A program made the position numbers and the translations under genes. Source: Hyphomicrobiales bacterium (lineage in GTDB: Bacteria; Pseudomonadota; Alphaproteobacteria; Rhizobiales; Beijerinckiaceae). From it: a stretch of 64,000 nt of DNA. Under the pieces are notes generated by a model that searched no databases, had not been told where the DNA came from, and saw nothing but the letters and a program-made list of their open reading frames with translations. The DNA is taken from the NCBI GenBank assembly GCA_028290285.1, contig JAQGKD010000005.1, forward strand, positions 1-64,000, read 5' to 3'. Positions 19,559 through 27,149 of the stretch are shown here, in pieces. How positions within the stretch are numbered: position 1 is the first letter of the stretch; every line of letters begins with the position of its first letter.

Positions 19559-19567
19559 GGGGGGGGG
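19559..19567 (+). repeat. Nine-G homopolymer before the HUH gene
   Basis: A run of nine G ends in the G of the GTG start codon of the HUH gene, so the run provides or blocks its ribosome site. Such tracts are prone to slippage. Confidence 0.7.
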
Positions 19568-20085
19568 TGAAAGTAATACTAAATAGATATAGGAAAAATG
19601 ATTGGGGTTTAGTCTTGAATAAATTCGATATAGGATTGGCGTGGATTGCATTCTTGGAACTTCAGGACTGGACACATATGCTTACGCTCGGGTTTGATCA
19701 GTATGATCATTTGGGAAAGAGTCTATCTCTTTATCCTGAACAGGAAAGGCATATTTATATGCTTCGTCGGACGGAGATTTATCTGAAGAGATTGCATCCA
19801 AGACTGAACGGTAGAAGCAATAAGCCGTTGACTCATTTCGGGTCTGCCGAAGCTTTTACCAAAGGTTATTGCCCAACTCATTTCCATTTTCATGTTTTGC
19901 TTGCACTAGATGAAAGCCAAACCGGATACTTCGATAAGGTGGGCGAAAAATTATGGGCGCAGCTCAACAGGATTGGTCAATATAAATTCCATAATCGTCG
20001 GGTTGACTGTCGTTTTGCAGCGGCCAAATACGTGACGAAACAAATTCATAGCGATGGTATATTTCTTAGTTGCTTGCCTGAGTAG
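19567..20085 (+). CDS. HUH-endonuclease (rolling-circle Rep-like) protein
   Basis: 172 residues with the three ordered motifs of Y1 HUH nickases. Motif 1 is THMLTLGF (36-43). Motif 2 is HFHFHVLLAL, with the metal-binding pair His107/His109. Motif 3 is AAKYVTKQ, with candidate nucleophile Tyr155 and Lys158 (YxxK). Such proteins nick one strand to start rolling-circle replication or transfer. It is short and ends soon after motif 3, so there is no helicase. The GTG start at the end of a G run is the only start that includes the N-terminus. Strongly AT-rich. A terminator follows. It could be a replication initiator or a relaxase of the island; the exact family is unknown to me. Confidence 0.72.
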   Translation: MKVILNRYRKNDWGLVLNKFDIGLAWIAFLELQDWTHMLTLGFDQYDHLGKSLSLYPEQERHIYMLRRTEIYLKRLHPRLNGRSNKPLTHFGSAEAFTKGYCPTHFHFHVLLALDESQTGYFDKVGEKLWAQLNRIGQYKFHNRRVDCRFAAAKYVTKQIHSDGIFLSCLPE

Positions 20086-20116
20086 GGCATAACTTCCGCC
20101 AGAATCTCGACGAAGA

Positions 20117-20129
20117 TCGCATTATGCGA
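20117..20129. repeat. 13-bp palindrome TCGCAT-T-ATGCGA
   Basis: A perfect palindrome with a one-base centre in the gap after the HUH gene, next to an AT-rich tract (about 20137-20146). It could be an operator of the downstream ribbon-helix-helix protein or part of a nick/origin region. Confidence 0.4.
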
Positions 20130-20163
20130 CTCTAGCTAATATATATCGTGCCTAATTATCAGT

Positions 20164-20192
20164 AAAGACCGTGATTTACCATCACGGCCTTT
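20164..20192 (+). terminator. Intrinsic terminator after the HUH gene
   Basis: CCGTGAT/ATCACGG form a 7-bp stem with the loop TTACC, extended after one mismatch by AAAG/CTTT, followed by GTTCT. Confidence 0.75.
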
Positions 20193-20213
20193 GTTCTACT
20201 ATGGAAAAAACGA

Positions 20214-20393
20214 ATGAAAGAAAAAAGAACAGAAATAATGACATTCAGATTATTCACGGAGGAACGTGAAAGAATACAAAATCACGTCAAGATGACGGAT
20301 ACTACATTCTCAAAACTAGCCCGTGCGGCCATTCGAAAGGAAATTGAACAAAATGAACGCAATCAAGTCAAAACTAATCATGAAGCTGAATGA
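20214..20393 (+). CDS. Ribbon-helix-helix DNA-binding protein (59 aa)
   Basis: A short gene in the island. It begins MKEKRTEIMTFRLFTEERER and continues with FSKLARAAIRKEIEQ. The layout (basic beta strand, then two amphipathic helices with a conserved S-x-x-A-R-A-A-I end) matches ribbon-helix-helix proteins such as MobC-like relaxosome factors and antitoxins. No strong ribosome site is seen (AAAAAACGA upstream). Placed 128 bp after the HUH nickase and just past its terminator, it could bind the nick site or repress the island. Its 3' end overlaps the next gene by 41 bp in another frame. Confidence 0.65.
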   Translation: MKEKRTEIMTFRLFTEERERIQNHVKMTDTTFSKLARAAIRKEIEQNERNQVKTNHEAE

Positions 20394-20691
20394 AGCTGCC
20401 GAATTTTACCTGTCACGCTCCGACAACGACGATGATGCGGAATTCGATTTTCGATACATCCTCTTGGCAAAGGAATTTGATGCGGCATCAGCCGCAGCCC
20501 GAAGGGCCCAAAGCGACGATGAAATCCCCCACCGGCATCACATAATTGAATTGCTCGTCCTACTATCGACCGATTACGAGAAGCAAGGGTGGGTTTTCCA
20601 AGGCATGGACGTGGATGTGCTGGTTGATGAGCTATGTGGATACGGGGTCAGTGCGATCAAGACCGGCGACGTTGACACGCAGGCTCAGTGA
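20353..20691 (+). CDS. Hypothetical island protein (112 aa)
   Basis: Acidic helical protein starting MNAIKSKLIMKLNEAAEF, with a run of Asp (DNDDDAEFDF). No recognised domain. AAAGGAAA lies about 12 bases before the ATG at 20353; a GTG 10 codons upstream is possible. It overlaps the ribbon-helix-helix gene and so is likely translated with it. Its 3' end overlaps the convergent secreted-protein gene by 7 bp. Confidence 0.55.
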   Translation: MNAIKSKLIMKLNEAAEFYLSRSDNDDDAEFDFRYILLAKEFDAASAAARRAQSDDEIPHRHHIIELLVLLSTDYEKQGWVFQGMDVDVLVDELCGYGVSAIKTGDVDTQAQ

Positions 20692-21080
20692 CAGGAGCCA
20701 GTGTTTGTGTCGCCAAGGCGCACATCTGTGAGAAAAAACGGATATCCCTTGATCCATGTCTGAATGTTCAAGACATATCGCAGTGATTGGCGGTCGTCTG
20801 CGCCTGTCAATATCCATGAATTCTGATGATCGCCCTTCCGGCTTACGCTCCACACTATGCCATCGTAGCGAAATTCACCGATCACCTGTCCTGTTGATCT
20901 ATCGAACCTGAATTTCCAACTCCTTGCGTCCGGGTTTTGCCCGTTCAGGCCGCCCTTCAGATACTCGGCATTTTCCGTGAAGGTGTAGACGGTCTTGATA
21001 TCGCAGACCATGTAGTCCGCCGCCATCGCCCGGCACGGTGACAGGACTGTGGTGAGACCGATCAGCCATAGGTGGCGCAT
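20685..21080 (-). CDS. Secreted hypothetical protein (131 aa)
   Basis: From the ATG at 21080 the protein has a signal peptide (MRHLWLIGLTTVL..., cleavage near AMA-AD) and a mature beta-rich domain of about 110 residues, with Cys near both ends of the mature part (MVCDIK and GSCH). That suggests a periplasmic disulphide. No family recognised. An in-frame extension to 21197 adds a Ser/Thr/Ala-rich tail without signal character and is not favoured. Last gene of the island before the right attachment site. Confidence 0.55.
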   Translation of the reverse strand: MRHLWLIGLTTVLSPCRAMAADYMVCDIKTVYTFTENAEYLKGGLNGQNPDARSWKFRFDRSTGQVIGEFRYDGIVWSVSRKGDHQNSWILTGADDRQSLRYVLNIQTWIKGYPFFLTDVRLGDTNTGSCH

Positions 21081-21344
21081 TTCATGGCGTTTGCTTTCAG
21101 AATTGGTAGAACAAGGAGCAGAGGCGGCGGCAGAAGTGCTGTTCGGGGTGGTAGCTGAGTCGTAGCGGTACGCCATTAGGACATTACTGGCTTGCATCTG
21201 TAACCCGGCGTAGACCGTTACGCACTGAATTCATTCACGTTTTTGCCTGTGGTGTAGTCAGTGGCTGGGTATCCTTTGTTACTAAGAAATTACTAACAGA
21301 AAAAAAACGCAATAAATTCAGACACTTATGGGTTGGTGATTATT

Positions 21345-21354
21345 GAGTGGGAGT
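21345..21354 (+). repeat. attR core (direct repeat copy 2)
   Basis: GAGTGGGAGT followed by GA reproduces a guaA end with a TGA stop; GC-rich chromosomal sequence resumes immediately after. TTACTAA motifs at 21279-21285 and 21290-21296 lie about 50-66 bp inward and a third at 15990-15996 lies about 54 bp inward from attL, so they may be integrase arm sites. Confidence 0.85.
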
Positions 21355-21460
21355 GAGGACTCGTGGCCAGCCCTTGGGAGCGCTGATCAAAGTCGCGTTG
21401 TATTGAAAAACCTGACGCCCGATCCGCAGCGCCCCCCAGCGAAGCTGTCACGCCCCAGGT

Positions 21461-21786
21461 CCATTAACGGCGACCCATAATATCAGCGACTTCGATTGCG
21501 GCGAGCCGTTGCTGTACGACTGGCTGAAGCACTGCGCTCTGAAGAACGAGAGCAGGTTTTCTCGCACCTATGTGGTCTGCGATGTCTCGAATCCGATCTT
21601 CTTTCGGTCGCTCCGCGCCGCATCGCCGTCGCGTCTCAGGGGATTGGCATTGCTGCAGTGCTCGTGCAAGCAAAGGGTGAGAAAGCGAAGCATTTCTACA
21701 TGGCCTGCGCAGAATTCATCGAACATCCAGACGACAGCCGTACGCTGTTTCTTTCCATCAATACGGTCATAGAAGCTTTTAGTTGA
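21461..21786 (+). pseudogene. GNAT acetyltransferase (TacT-like toxin) remnant
   Basis: Two frames together recall a GNAT toxin of about 165-170 residues. The first (to about 21592) reads ISDFDCGEPLLYDWLKH, then ALKNESRFSRTYVVCD, the usual N-terminus. The second (from about 21598) reads GIGIAAVLVQAKGEKAKHFY, then ACAEFIEHPDDSRTLFLS, the usual C-terminus. The middle, including the acetyl-CoA loop, is gone and the frame shifts. No start codon or antitoxin gene is visible upstream, where the island ends at 21354. It lies outside the att repeats, so it is chromosomal debris rather than cargo. Confidence 0.7.
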
Positions 21787-21906
21787 CCTGAACTCGGCAC
21801 GTTCACCGCAGGCCGTCTCCCAGTCTGCGAATACACGCATGACGAGCAATTTCATTAACCCTCCACCCGTATTGTCCTCGCCATTGATTTGATCCTTTGG
21901 TGCCCG

Positions 21907-23373
21907 ATGGCAAATCTATTTCACTGGTTCAAGACCTCGAAGGCCGCCGCGCTCGATGGAAATTTCGGCCTCGAACTCGTCCGCCAGATGGTCATTCCCA
22001 CTTTCGTGCTGGGTCCCGATGGCAATGTCCTTGTCTGGAACGATGCCTGCGAGGCCCTGACGGGTTTGAAAGCCGCGGCTGTCGTCGGCACCAAGGAGCA
22101 TTGGCGCGGATTCTACGCGGCGCCGCGCCCTTGCCTCGCCGATCTCGTGTTTACGTCGGGAAATGGCGTCAGCGCGGCTTATGCCAATGTGCAGATCGAC
22201 GTTAAGACCGGGCGCGGGCGGGCGGAGAACTGGTGCGAGCTGCCAAGGGGCGGCCGCCGCTATCTCGCCATCGATGCCGGCATCGTCCGCAACGCGCAGG
22301 GGCAGCTTCTCGCGGTCGTGGAAACGCTGCGCGACATGACGGGGGAGCAGGAGGCGCTCGCTCGGGTGAGTGCGAGCCAGGCCGAGAGCAAGCGGCAGGC
22401 TGAAGACGAGCAGCGCAAGGCCGTGCGCGAACTGGCCGAGGGTCTCTACGCACTGGCCGAGGGAAATCTCGACGTCGAAATCAGCGCCGCCTTTCCCGAA
22501 AGCTATGGGCAGCTGCGAACCGATTTCAATCGCGCGATGCAGGAACTGAGCGCCGACATATCGCGCATTCGCGGCGCCAGCGGCAACGTCGCGAGGTCAG
22601 CCGACGAAATCGCAAACGGCTCGTCGGCTCTCGCCCAGCGGGCCGAACATCAGGCCGCCATGCTCGAAGAGACATCGGCCGCTCATCACCAGATCACGGC
22701 CACGGTCAACAAGACGCTCGTCGTGTCCCGTGAGGCCGTGACTGTAGTCACGAATGCGAAGGATAGCGCGACCAGATCGCGGGAGGTCGTGGATCAGACC
22801 GTCGTGGCGATCCAGTCGATAGAGGAATCGTCCCGGCAGATCACCCAGATCATTTCGGTCATCGACGAGATCGCCTTCCAGACCAATTTGCTGGCCCTGA
22901 ACGCCGGTGTCGAGGCCGCTCGCGCCGGGGATGCGGGCCGTGGCTTCGCGGTCGTCGCGCAGGAGGTGCGTGCGCTCGCCCAAAGATCCACCGAGGCCGC
23001 GCGGGAAATCAAGGGGCTGATCGGAGCATCCGCCACCGCCGTCGCGCACGGCGTCAAGCTGGTCAACCAGACCGGCGCGAGCCTGCACACCATCGTCGAT
23101 CAGGTCGCCGACGCCGCGAGCCGCTTTCAGGATATCGCGACCGCCGCGCAAGACCAGGCGACGGCGCTGGCGGAGGTCAATCAGGCGCTCGGCGAGTTGG
23201 ACAAGGTCACGCAACAGAATGCCGGCGTCGCGGAACGAAATGCCGGAGCCTGTTCCAAACTCACGGCGGAGGCCGTGCAACTGGCAAGTCTGGTCGACAA
23301 GTTCAATGTGAGGGCGGAGGACGAAAGGCGTTGGGAAGGGGCTGTGGGAAGCGGCCTGTCCCGCGTTGCGTGA
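21907..23373 (+). CDS. Soluble methyl-accepting chemotaxis protein with PAS domain
   Basis: 488 residues and no membrane segment. A PAS domain (about 25-135: [26 protein letters not shown]) is followed by a HAMP-like helix region ([18 protein letters not shown]) and a long coiled-coil signalling domain. The tip reads [26 protein letters not shown], then [15 protein letters not shown], which contacts CheA/CheW. It would sense an internal or diffusible signal such as redox or oxygen. The ATG at 21907 (MANLFHWF) is preferred over a TTG 6 codons upstream; neither has a strong ribosome site. Confidence 0.9.
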   Translation: MANLFHWFKTSKAAALDGNFGLELVRQMVIPTFVLGPDGNVLVWNDACEALTGLKAAAVVGTKEHWRGFYAAPRPCLADLVFTSGNGVSAAYANVQIDVKTGRGRAENWCELPRGGRRYLAIDAGIVRNAQGQLLAVVETLRDMTGEQEALARVSASQAESKRQAEDEQRKAVRELAEGLYALAEGNLDVEISAAFPESYGQLRTDFNRAMQELSADISRIRGASGNVARSADEIANGSSALAQRAEHQAAMLEETSAAHHQITATVNKTLVVSREAVTVVTNAKDSATRSREVVDQTVVAIQSIEESSRQITQIISVIDEIAFQTNLLALNAGVEAARAGDAGRGFAVVAQEVRALAQRSTEAAREIKGLIGASATAVAHGVKLVNQTGASLHTIVDQVADAASRFQDIATAAQDQATALAEVNQALGELDKVTQQNAGVAERNAGACSKLTAEAVQLASLVDKFNVRAEDERRWEGAVGSGLSRVA

Positions 23374-23516
23374 GCCCCTGACAATCTGCGTGAGGACGCT
23401 GCCAAAGCACCGCTTCGAAATGCCACTGTCCTCATGGCGGCGAATCCGCGCATGACCCCGGAACGCAAAGCTTGCCAATCTCGTTTCAGGGAGGGGGCCG
23501 AGGTGAGGGGTGCATC

Positions 23517-24932
23517 ATGCCGGACTGGATTGACGCCATTCTGCTGGCTCGGGCCCAATTTGCCTTCACCATGGCCTTCCACATCATATTCCCGGCCTTT
23601 TCCATCGGACTGGCGAGCTATCTCGCTGTACTCGAGGGGCTCTGGCTCTGGACCGGGCGCGACGTCTTCTTGCACCTCTTCCGGTACTGGCTGAAGATCT
23701 TCGCCATCGCCTTCGGCATGGGCGTCGTCTCGGGCATTGTCATGTCCTACCAGTTCGGCACGAACTGGTCCGTCTATGCCGATAAGGCCGGCCCGGTGAT
23801 CGGGCCGCTGATGGCCTATGAGGTGCTGACCGCCTTCTTCCTCGAGGCCGGCTTTCTGGGCGTCATGCTGTTTGGCATGGGCCGGGTCGGCAAGGGCCTG
23901 CACTTCACGGCGACACTGCTCGTGGCGGTCGGCACCTTCGTGTCAGCCTTCTGGATTCTCGCCGTCAATTCATGGATGCAGACGCCGCAGGGCCATGGGA
24001 TCAACGAGGCCGGCCAGTTCGTCCCCGTGGACTGGTGGGCAATCATCTTCAACCCGTCTTTTCCCTATCGCCTCGTGCACATGGTCATAGCGGCCTACCT
24101 GACCACCGCGCTCGTCGTCGGCGGCGCCGGGGCTTTCCACGCCCTGCGCGGGACGGCCAGGCAGGGCAGCCGCGTCATGTTCTCCATGGCCATGTGGATG
24201 GCCGCCCTCGTCGCCCCCGTCCAGGTGCTGGTCGGCGACGAGCACGGGTTGAACACGCTGGAGCATCAGCCGGCCAAGGTCATGGCGATGGAAGGCCATT
24301 TCCAGAGCCATCCGGACGGAGCACCCCTCATTCTGTTCGGTCTTCCGGACCAGCAGGCGGGCAGGGTGGATTACGCTTTTGAAATCCCGAAGGCTTCGTC
24401 GCTCATCCTCAACCATTCCCTGAACGCACCCCTGGCTGGGCTCGATACGATCAAGCGCGAAGATTGGCCTTATGTGCCGATCGTCTTCTGGTCTTTCCGC
24501 ATCATGGTGGGGCTTGGCTTCCTGATGGTGGGGCTGGGTCTGACGAGCCTCGTCCTGCGCTGGCGCGGCCAGTTGCACGATGCAGGCTGGTTCCACGGTT
24601 GGGCGCTCGCGATGGGACCGGCCGGTTTCGTCGCGGTGCTCGCGGGCTGGGTGACGACCGAGGTCGGTCGCCAGCCATTCACGGTCTACGGCCTGCTGCG
24701 CACGGCTGAATCGGTCTCGCCGCTGGCGAGCCCCGCTGTCGCGACCTCGCTGATCGCTTTCGTCATCGTCTATTTCATCGTCTTCGCGGCAGGCATGTTC
24801 TACCTCCTGAGCCTGATGGCTCGTCCGCCGCATCCCGGTGAGGAAGGCCCGCGCGAGGAGACGCCGTTTCGCGCGGCTGGCATTACACCGGGACCGGCAG
24901 CGCACGGCCGTCGTCCCGTCGCACAGGAGTGA
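23517..24932 (+). CDS. cioA: Cytochrome bd-type ubiquinol oxidase subunit I (CIO type)
   Basis: 471 residues, about nine membrane helices. It carries the haem ligands and quinol site and reduces oxygen to water without proton pumping. RAQFAFTMAFHIIFPAFSIG includes the first haem-ligand His; RLVHMVIAAY has the second. GWVTTEVGRQPFTVYGLLRT is the conserved quinol/haem region. The Q-loop is short, as in the cyanide-insensitive oxidases rather than E. coli CydA. AGGGG 6 bases before the ATG sets the start; the frame open 15 codons upstream is not needed. Followed directly by subunit II. Confidence 0.93.
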   Translation: MPDWIDAILLARAQFAFTMAFHIIFPAFSIGLASYLAVLEGLWLWTGRDVFLHLFRYWLKIFAIAFGMGVVSGIVMSYQFGTNWSVYADKAGPVIGPLMAYEVLTAFFLEAGFLGVMLFGMGRVGKGLHFTATLLVAVGTFVSAFWILAVNSWMQTPQGHGINEAGQFVPVDWWAIIFNPSFPYRLVHMVIAAYLTTALVVGGAGAFHALRGTARQGSRVMFSMAMWMAALVAPVQVLVGDEHGLNTLEHQPAKVMAMEGHFQSHPDGAPLILFGLPDQQAGRVDYAFEIPKASSLILNHSLNAPLAGLDTIKREDWPYVPIVFWSFRIMVGLGFLMVGLGLTSLVLRWRGQLHDAGWFHGWALAMGPAGFVAVLAGWVTTEVGRQPFTVYGLLRTAESVSPLASPAVATSLIAFVIVYFIVFAAGMFYLLSLMARPPHPGEEGPREETPFRAAGITPGPAAHGRRPVAQE

Positions 24933-24937
24933 GTGCC

Positions 24938-25948
24938 ATGGGCGTGTCCTTCGATCTGGCGACGGTGTTCGCCTTCATCATAGCCTTCGCGGTTTTCGCC
25001 TATGTGGTGATGGACGGCTTCGATCTGGGCGTCGCCCTGCTGTTCCCATTCTTTCCGGAGCGGCACGACCGTGACGTCATGATGAATTCGGTCGCGCCCG
25101 TTTGGGACGGCAACGAAACGTGGCTCGTGCTCGGCGGCGGCGCATTGTTCGCGGCATTCCCGCTCGCCTATGCAATCCTGATGCCCGCGATCTATATGCC
25201 CGTCATCGGCATGCTTCTGGGGCTCGTGTTTCGCGGTGTCGCATTCGAATTCCGCTGGCGCACGCAGCGTGGCAGGTTCGGATGGGACATCGCCTTCTTC
25301 GGCGGCTCGCTCGTGGCGGGGCTCTGCCAAGGCATAGCACTGGGGACAATCCTGCAGGGCGTCGTGGTGACTGGGCGCGGTTATGGCGGGGGCTGGTGGG
25401 ACTGGCTGACCCCATTCACACTGCTCACCGGCGTCGCCGTGCTCGCGGGCTATACCCTGCTCGGGGCGACATGGCTGGTGATGAAGACCTCGGACCAACT
25501 CCAGGATCGCGCCTTCGGCCTCGCACGCGCCTTCGCCATCGCGACGCTGGGCTTCATCCTGGCCGTCAGCCTCGCCACGCCTTTTCTCGGCGAGGCCTAC
25601 TGGCAGCGCTGGTTTGCATGGCCGGGCATCGTCATCACCGCGCCGGTGCCTCTCGCTGTGGCGGGCGTTTCATTCCTGCTCTTCAAGGCGCTCGTGAACA
25701 GGCGCGACTATCAGCCATTCCTGTTGTCGCTTGTGCTGTTCTTCCTGTGCTTCGCCGGGCTTGGCGTGAGCATCTGGCCTTACGTCGTGCCGGGCCGCGT
25801 GACGATCTGGCAGGCGGCGGCTCCGGCCTCAAGCCAGATGTTCATGCTGGTGGGCATCTCGATCCTCATCCCGATCATTCTGATCTACACCGCCTATGCC
25901 TACTGGGTCTTTCGCGGCAAGATAGATCCCGAGGCGGGGTATCATTGA
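24938..25948 (+). CDS. cioB: Cytochrome bd-type ubiquinol oxidase subunit II (CIO type)
   Basis: 336 residues, eight hydrophobic segments, beginning FAYVVMDGFDLGVALLFPF and including APVWDGNETWLVLGGGALFAAFPLAYA, both hallmarks of CydB/CioB. It forms the heterodimer with subunit I. The ATG at 24938 has AGGAG 8 bases upstream, ahead of a GTG (24929) that overlaps the cioA stop. No cydX-like small subunit or cydCD gene follows in this window. Confidence 0.93.
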   Translation: MGVSFDLATVFAFIIAFAVFAYVVMDGFDLGVALLFPFFPERHDRDVMMNSVAPVWDGNETWLVLGGGALFAAFPLAYAILMPAIYMPVIGMLLGLVFRGVAFEFRWRTQRGRFGWDIAFFGGSLVAGLCQGIALGTILQGVVVTGRGYGGGWWDWLTPFTLLTGVAVLAGYTLLGATWLVMKTSDQLQDRAFGLARAFAIATLGFILAVSLATPFLGEAYWQRWFAWPGIVITAPVPLAVAGVSFLLFKALVNRRDYQPFLLSLVLFFLCFAGLGVSIWPYVVPGRVTIWQAAAPASSQMFMLVGISILIPIILIYTAYAYWVFRGKIDPEAGYH

Positions 25949-25963
25949 GGCCCAGCTGGCGGG

Positions 25964-27082
25964 CTATCTCGCTCCCGCCAGATGTCCATTCACGGCCGGG
26001 GCCCGAACTGTCTTCGCTTCTTTACGCTTCATGTAATAGGCGGCCGCATGTCCGATCACGGTGCGCGCGCGGATGACGGATGCAAGGTTCAACTCGCGAT
26101 CGCACCATCTGAACTTGTACGCCTCATCACCGAGGCCGAAGTCGTAGACCTCGAAGCCCTGTTCGAAGCACCAGGCGAAGGCCTGCTCGAAACCCAGAAG
26201 GCCGGGTGAGAACCGCGCCCAGTCGCCGCCGGCGTAACTGGCGAGCAGGCTGGTATAATAGCCGCGCGTGCCAACGCTCCAGAGAGCGGCGACAATCTCG
26301 CCTCCGACGGTCAACGCATGGACGTACACGGCCTCCGGGCAGCTGCGGGTCATCTCGCGGTAGAATTCGACATGCTCCGGAACAGACAGGGTGTTGTGCT
26401 CCGCCAGCATGAGTTCGGATTTCATCTGGAACAGACGATTAAGAATTACGAGCGCCTCGTCGGTGGTCGCTGCGGTCTGGAAACGTACTTCACCCATCTG
26501 GGCCATGTTATGGAATTTGCGCCGCAGCTTCGAGCGCGTGCTTTTGCTGTGCGTGCGTTTGTAAAAGCTTTTCCAATCTCCCGTCAGCGTCGCGACGCGC
26601 GCCTGCATGGGGGAGGGTTCATGCCCCAGCGTTCGGCATGGATTTGTCGAAGCGCCCACGAAAGCCGGCACATGCCTGAGATAGACGAGGTCGAAGCCGG
26701 GCCCTTTCTTTAGCAAGCCATCCCAGAACGTCTCGCCGATCTCGGCGAAGTCATAGCCGGGAACGAGCAGGGGCGCGCCGTAATCCGTGATGGACTTGCC
26801 GATGAATTCCACCGATCGCACGCCGCACCGCCGGGCAACCTGAAGGGGAAAGAACGCCATGGGCATTCCCTCCAGGGTCTCGACGATTGCGAAGAAGGGG
26901 GTCGTCGTGGTTGTCGGCCCGATCGTCCGATTCCAGGCGTCAATCCATTCGCGGGTCTGGAATGGAAACCCGGAAATCCTCGGCCCGATGTCGCCCAGGC
27001 ACGGCCATTCGTCGCGAACCTCGCTCCAGTCGTACGAGATGCGAAGACGGCTGCGGAAATTGTTTTGGGTGCAATCGGCCAA
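25964..27082 (-). CDS. GNAT-family acyltransferase, CelD/BcsL-like
   Basis: 372 residues with the double-GNAT/FemAB-like layout of the CelD/BcsL family, often tied to exopolysaccharide or cellulose modification. Visible blocks are FQTREWIDAWNRTIG, SFYKRTHSKSTRSKLRRKF, ALTVGGEIVAALWSVGTRGYYTSLLASY and FEVYDFGLGDEAYKFRWC. The only start that covers the N-terminus is a TTG at 27082, so the true start is uncertain. No cellulose or capsule gene is adjacent. Converges with cioB with 15 bp between stops. Confidence 0.75.
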   Translation of the reverse strand: MADCTQNNFRSRLRISYDWSEVRDEWPCLGDIGPRISGFPFQTREWIDAWNRTIGPTTTTTPFFAIVETLEGMPMAFFPLQVARRCGVRSVEFIGKSITDYGAPLLVPGYDFAEIGETFWDGLLKKGPGFDLVYLRHVPAFVGASTNPCRTLGHEPSPMQARVATLTGDWKSFYKRTHSKSTRSKLRRKFHNMAQMGEVRFQTAATTDEALVILNRLFQMKSELMLAEHNTLSVPEHVEFYREMTRSCPEAVYVHALTVGGEIVAALWSVGTRGYYTSLLASYAGGDWARFSPGLLGFEQAFAWCFEQGFEVYDFGLGDEAYKFRWCDRELNLASVIRARTVIGHAAAYYMKRKEAKTVRAPAVNGHLAGAR

Positions 27083-27089
27083 AAGCGGG

Positions 27090-27125
27090 TCTCGTGATCA
27101 GCTATCAAGATAATTGATCACGAGA
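27090..27125. terminator. 11-bp inverted repeat, terminator or operator
   Basis: TCTCGTGATCA and TGATCACGAGA flank a 14-base spacer between the Sel1 gene stop and the acyltransferase start (both minus strand). Reading left it is followed by CCCGCTTTT, so it may end the upstream unit; it may equally be an operator for the acyltransferase. Confidence 0.5.
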
Positions 27126-27149
27126 AGATGAAGATCTGATTGCTGGGCC

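Larger units (their letters stand above)
15927..21354 (+). mobile_element. Genomic island integrated in the 3' end of guaA
   Basis: A segment of about 5.4 kb, visibly AT-richer and with different codon use than both flanks. It is bounded by the direct repeat GAGTGGGAGT (15927-15936 and 21345-21354). The integrase gene is next to guaA and points inward, as is usual for site-specific islands; guaA 3' ends are a known integration hotspot. Contents in order: tyrosine integrase, HEPN-motif unknown, serine recombinase, decayed serine recombinase, unknown, HUH Rep-like protein, ribbon-helix-helix protein, unknown, secreted unknown. No conjugation genes are present. Confidence 0.88.
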
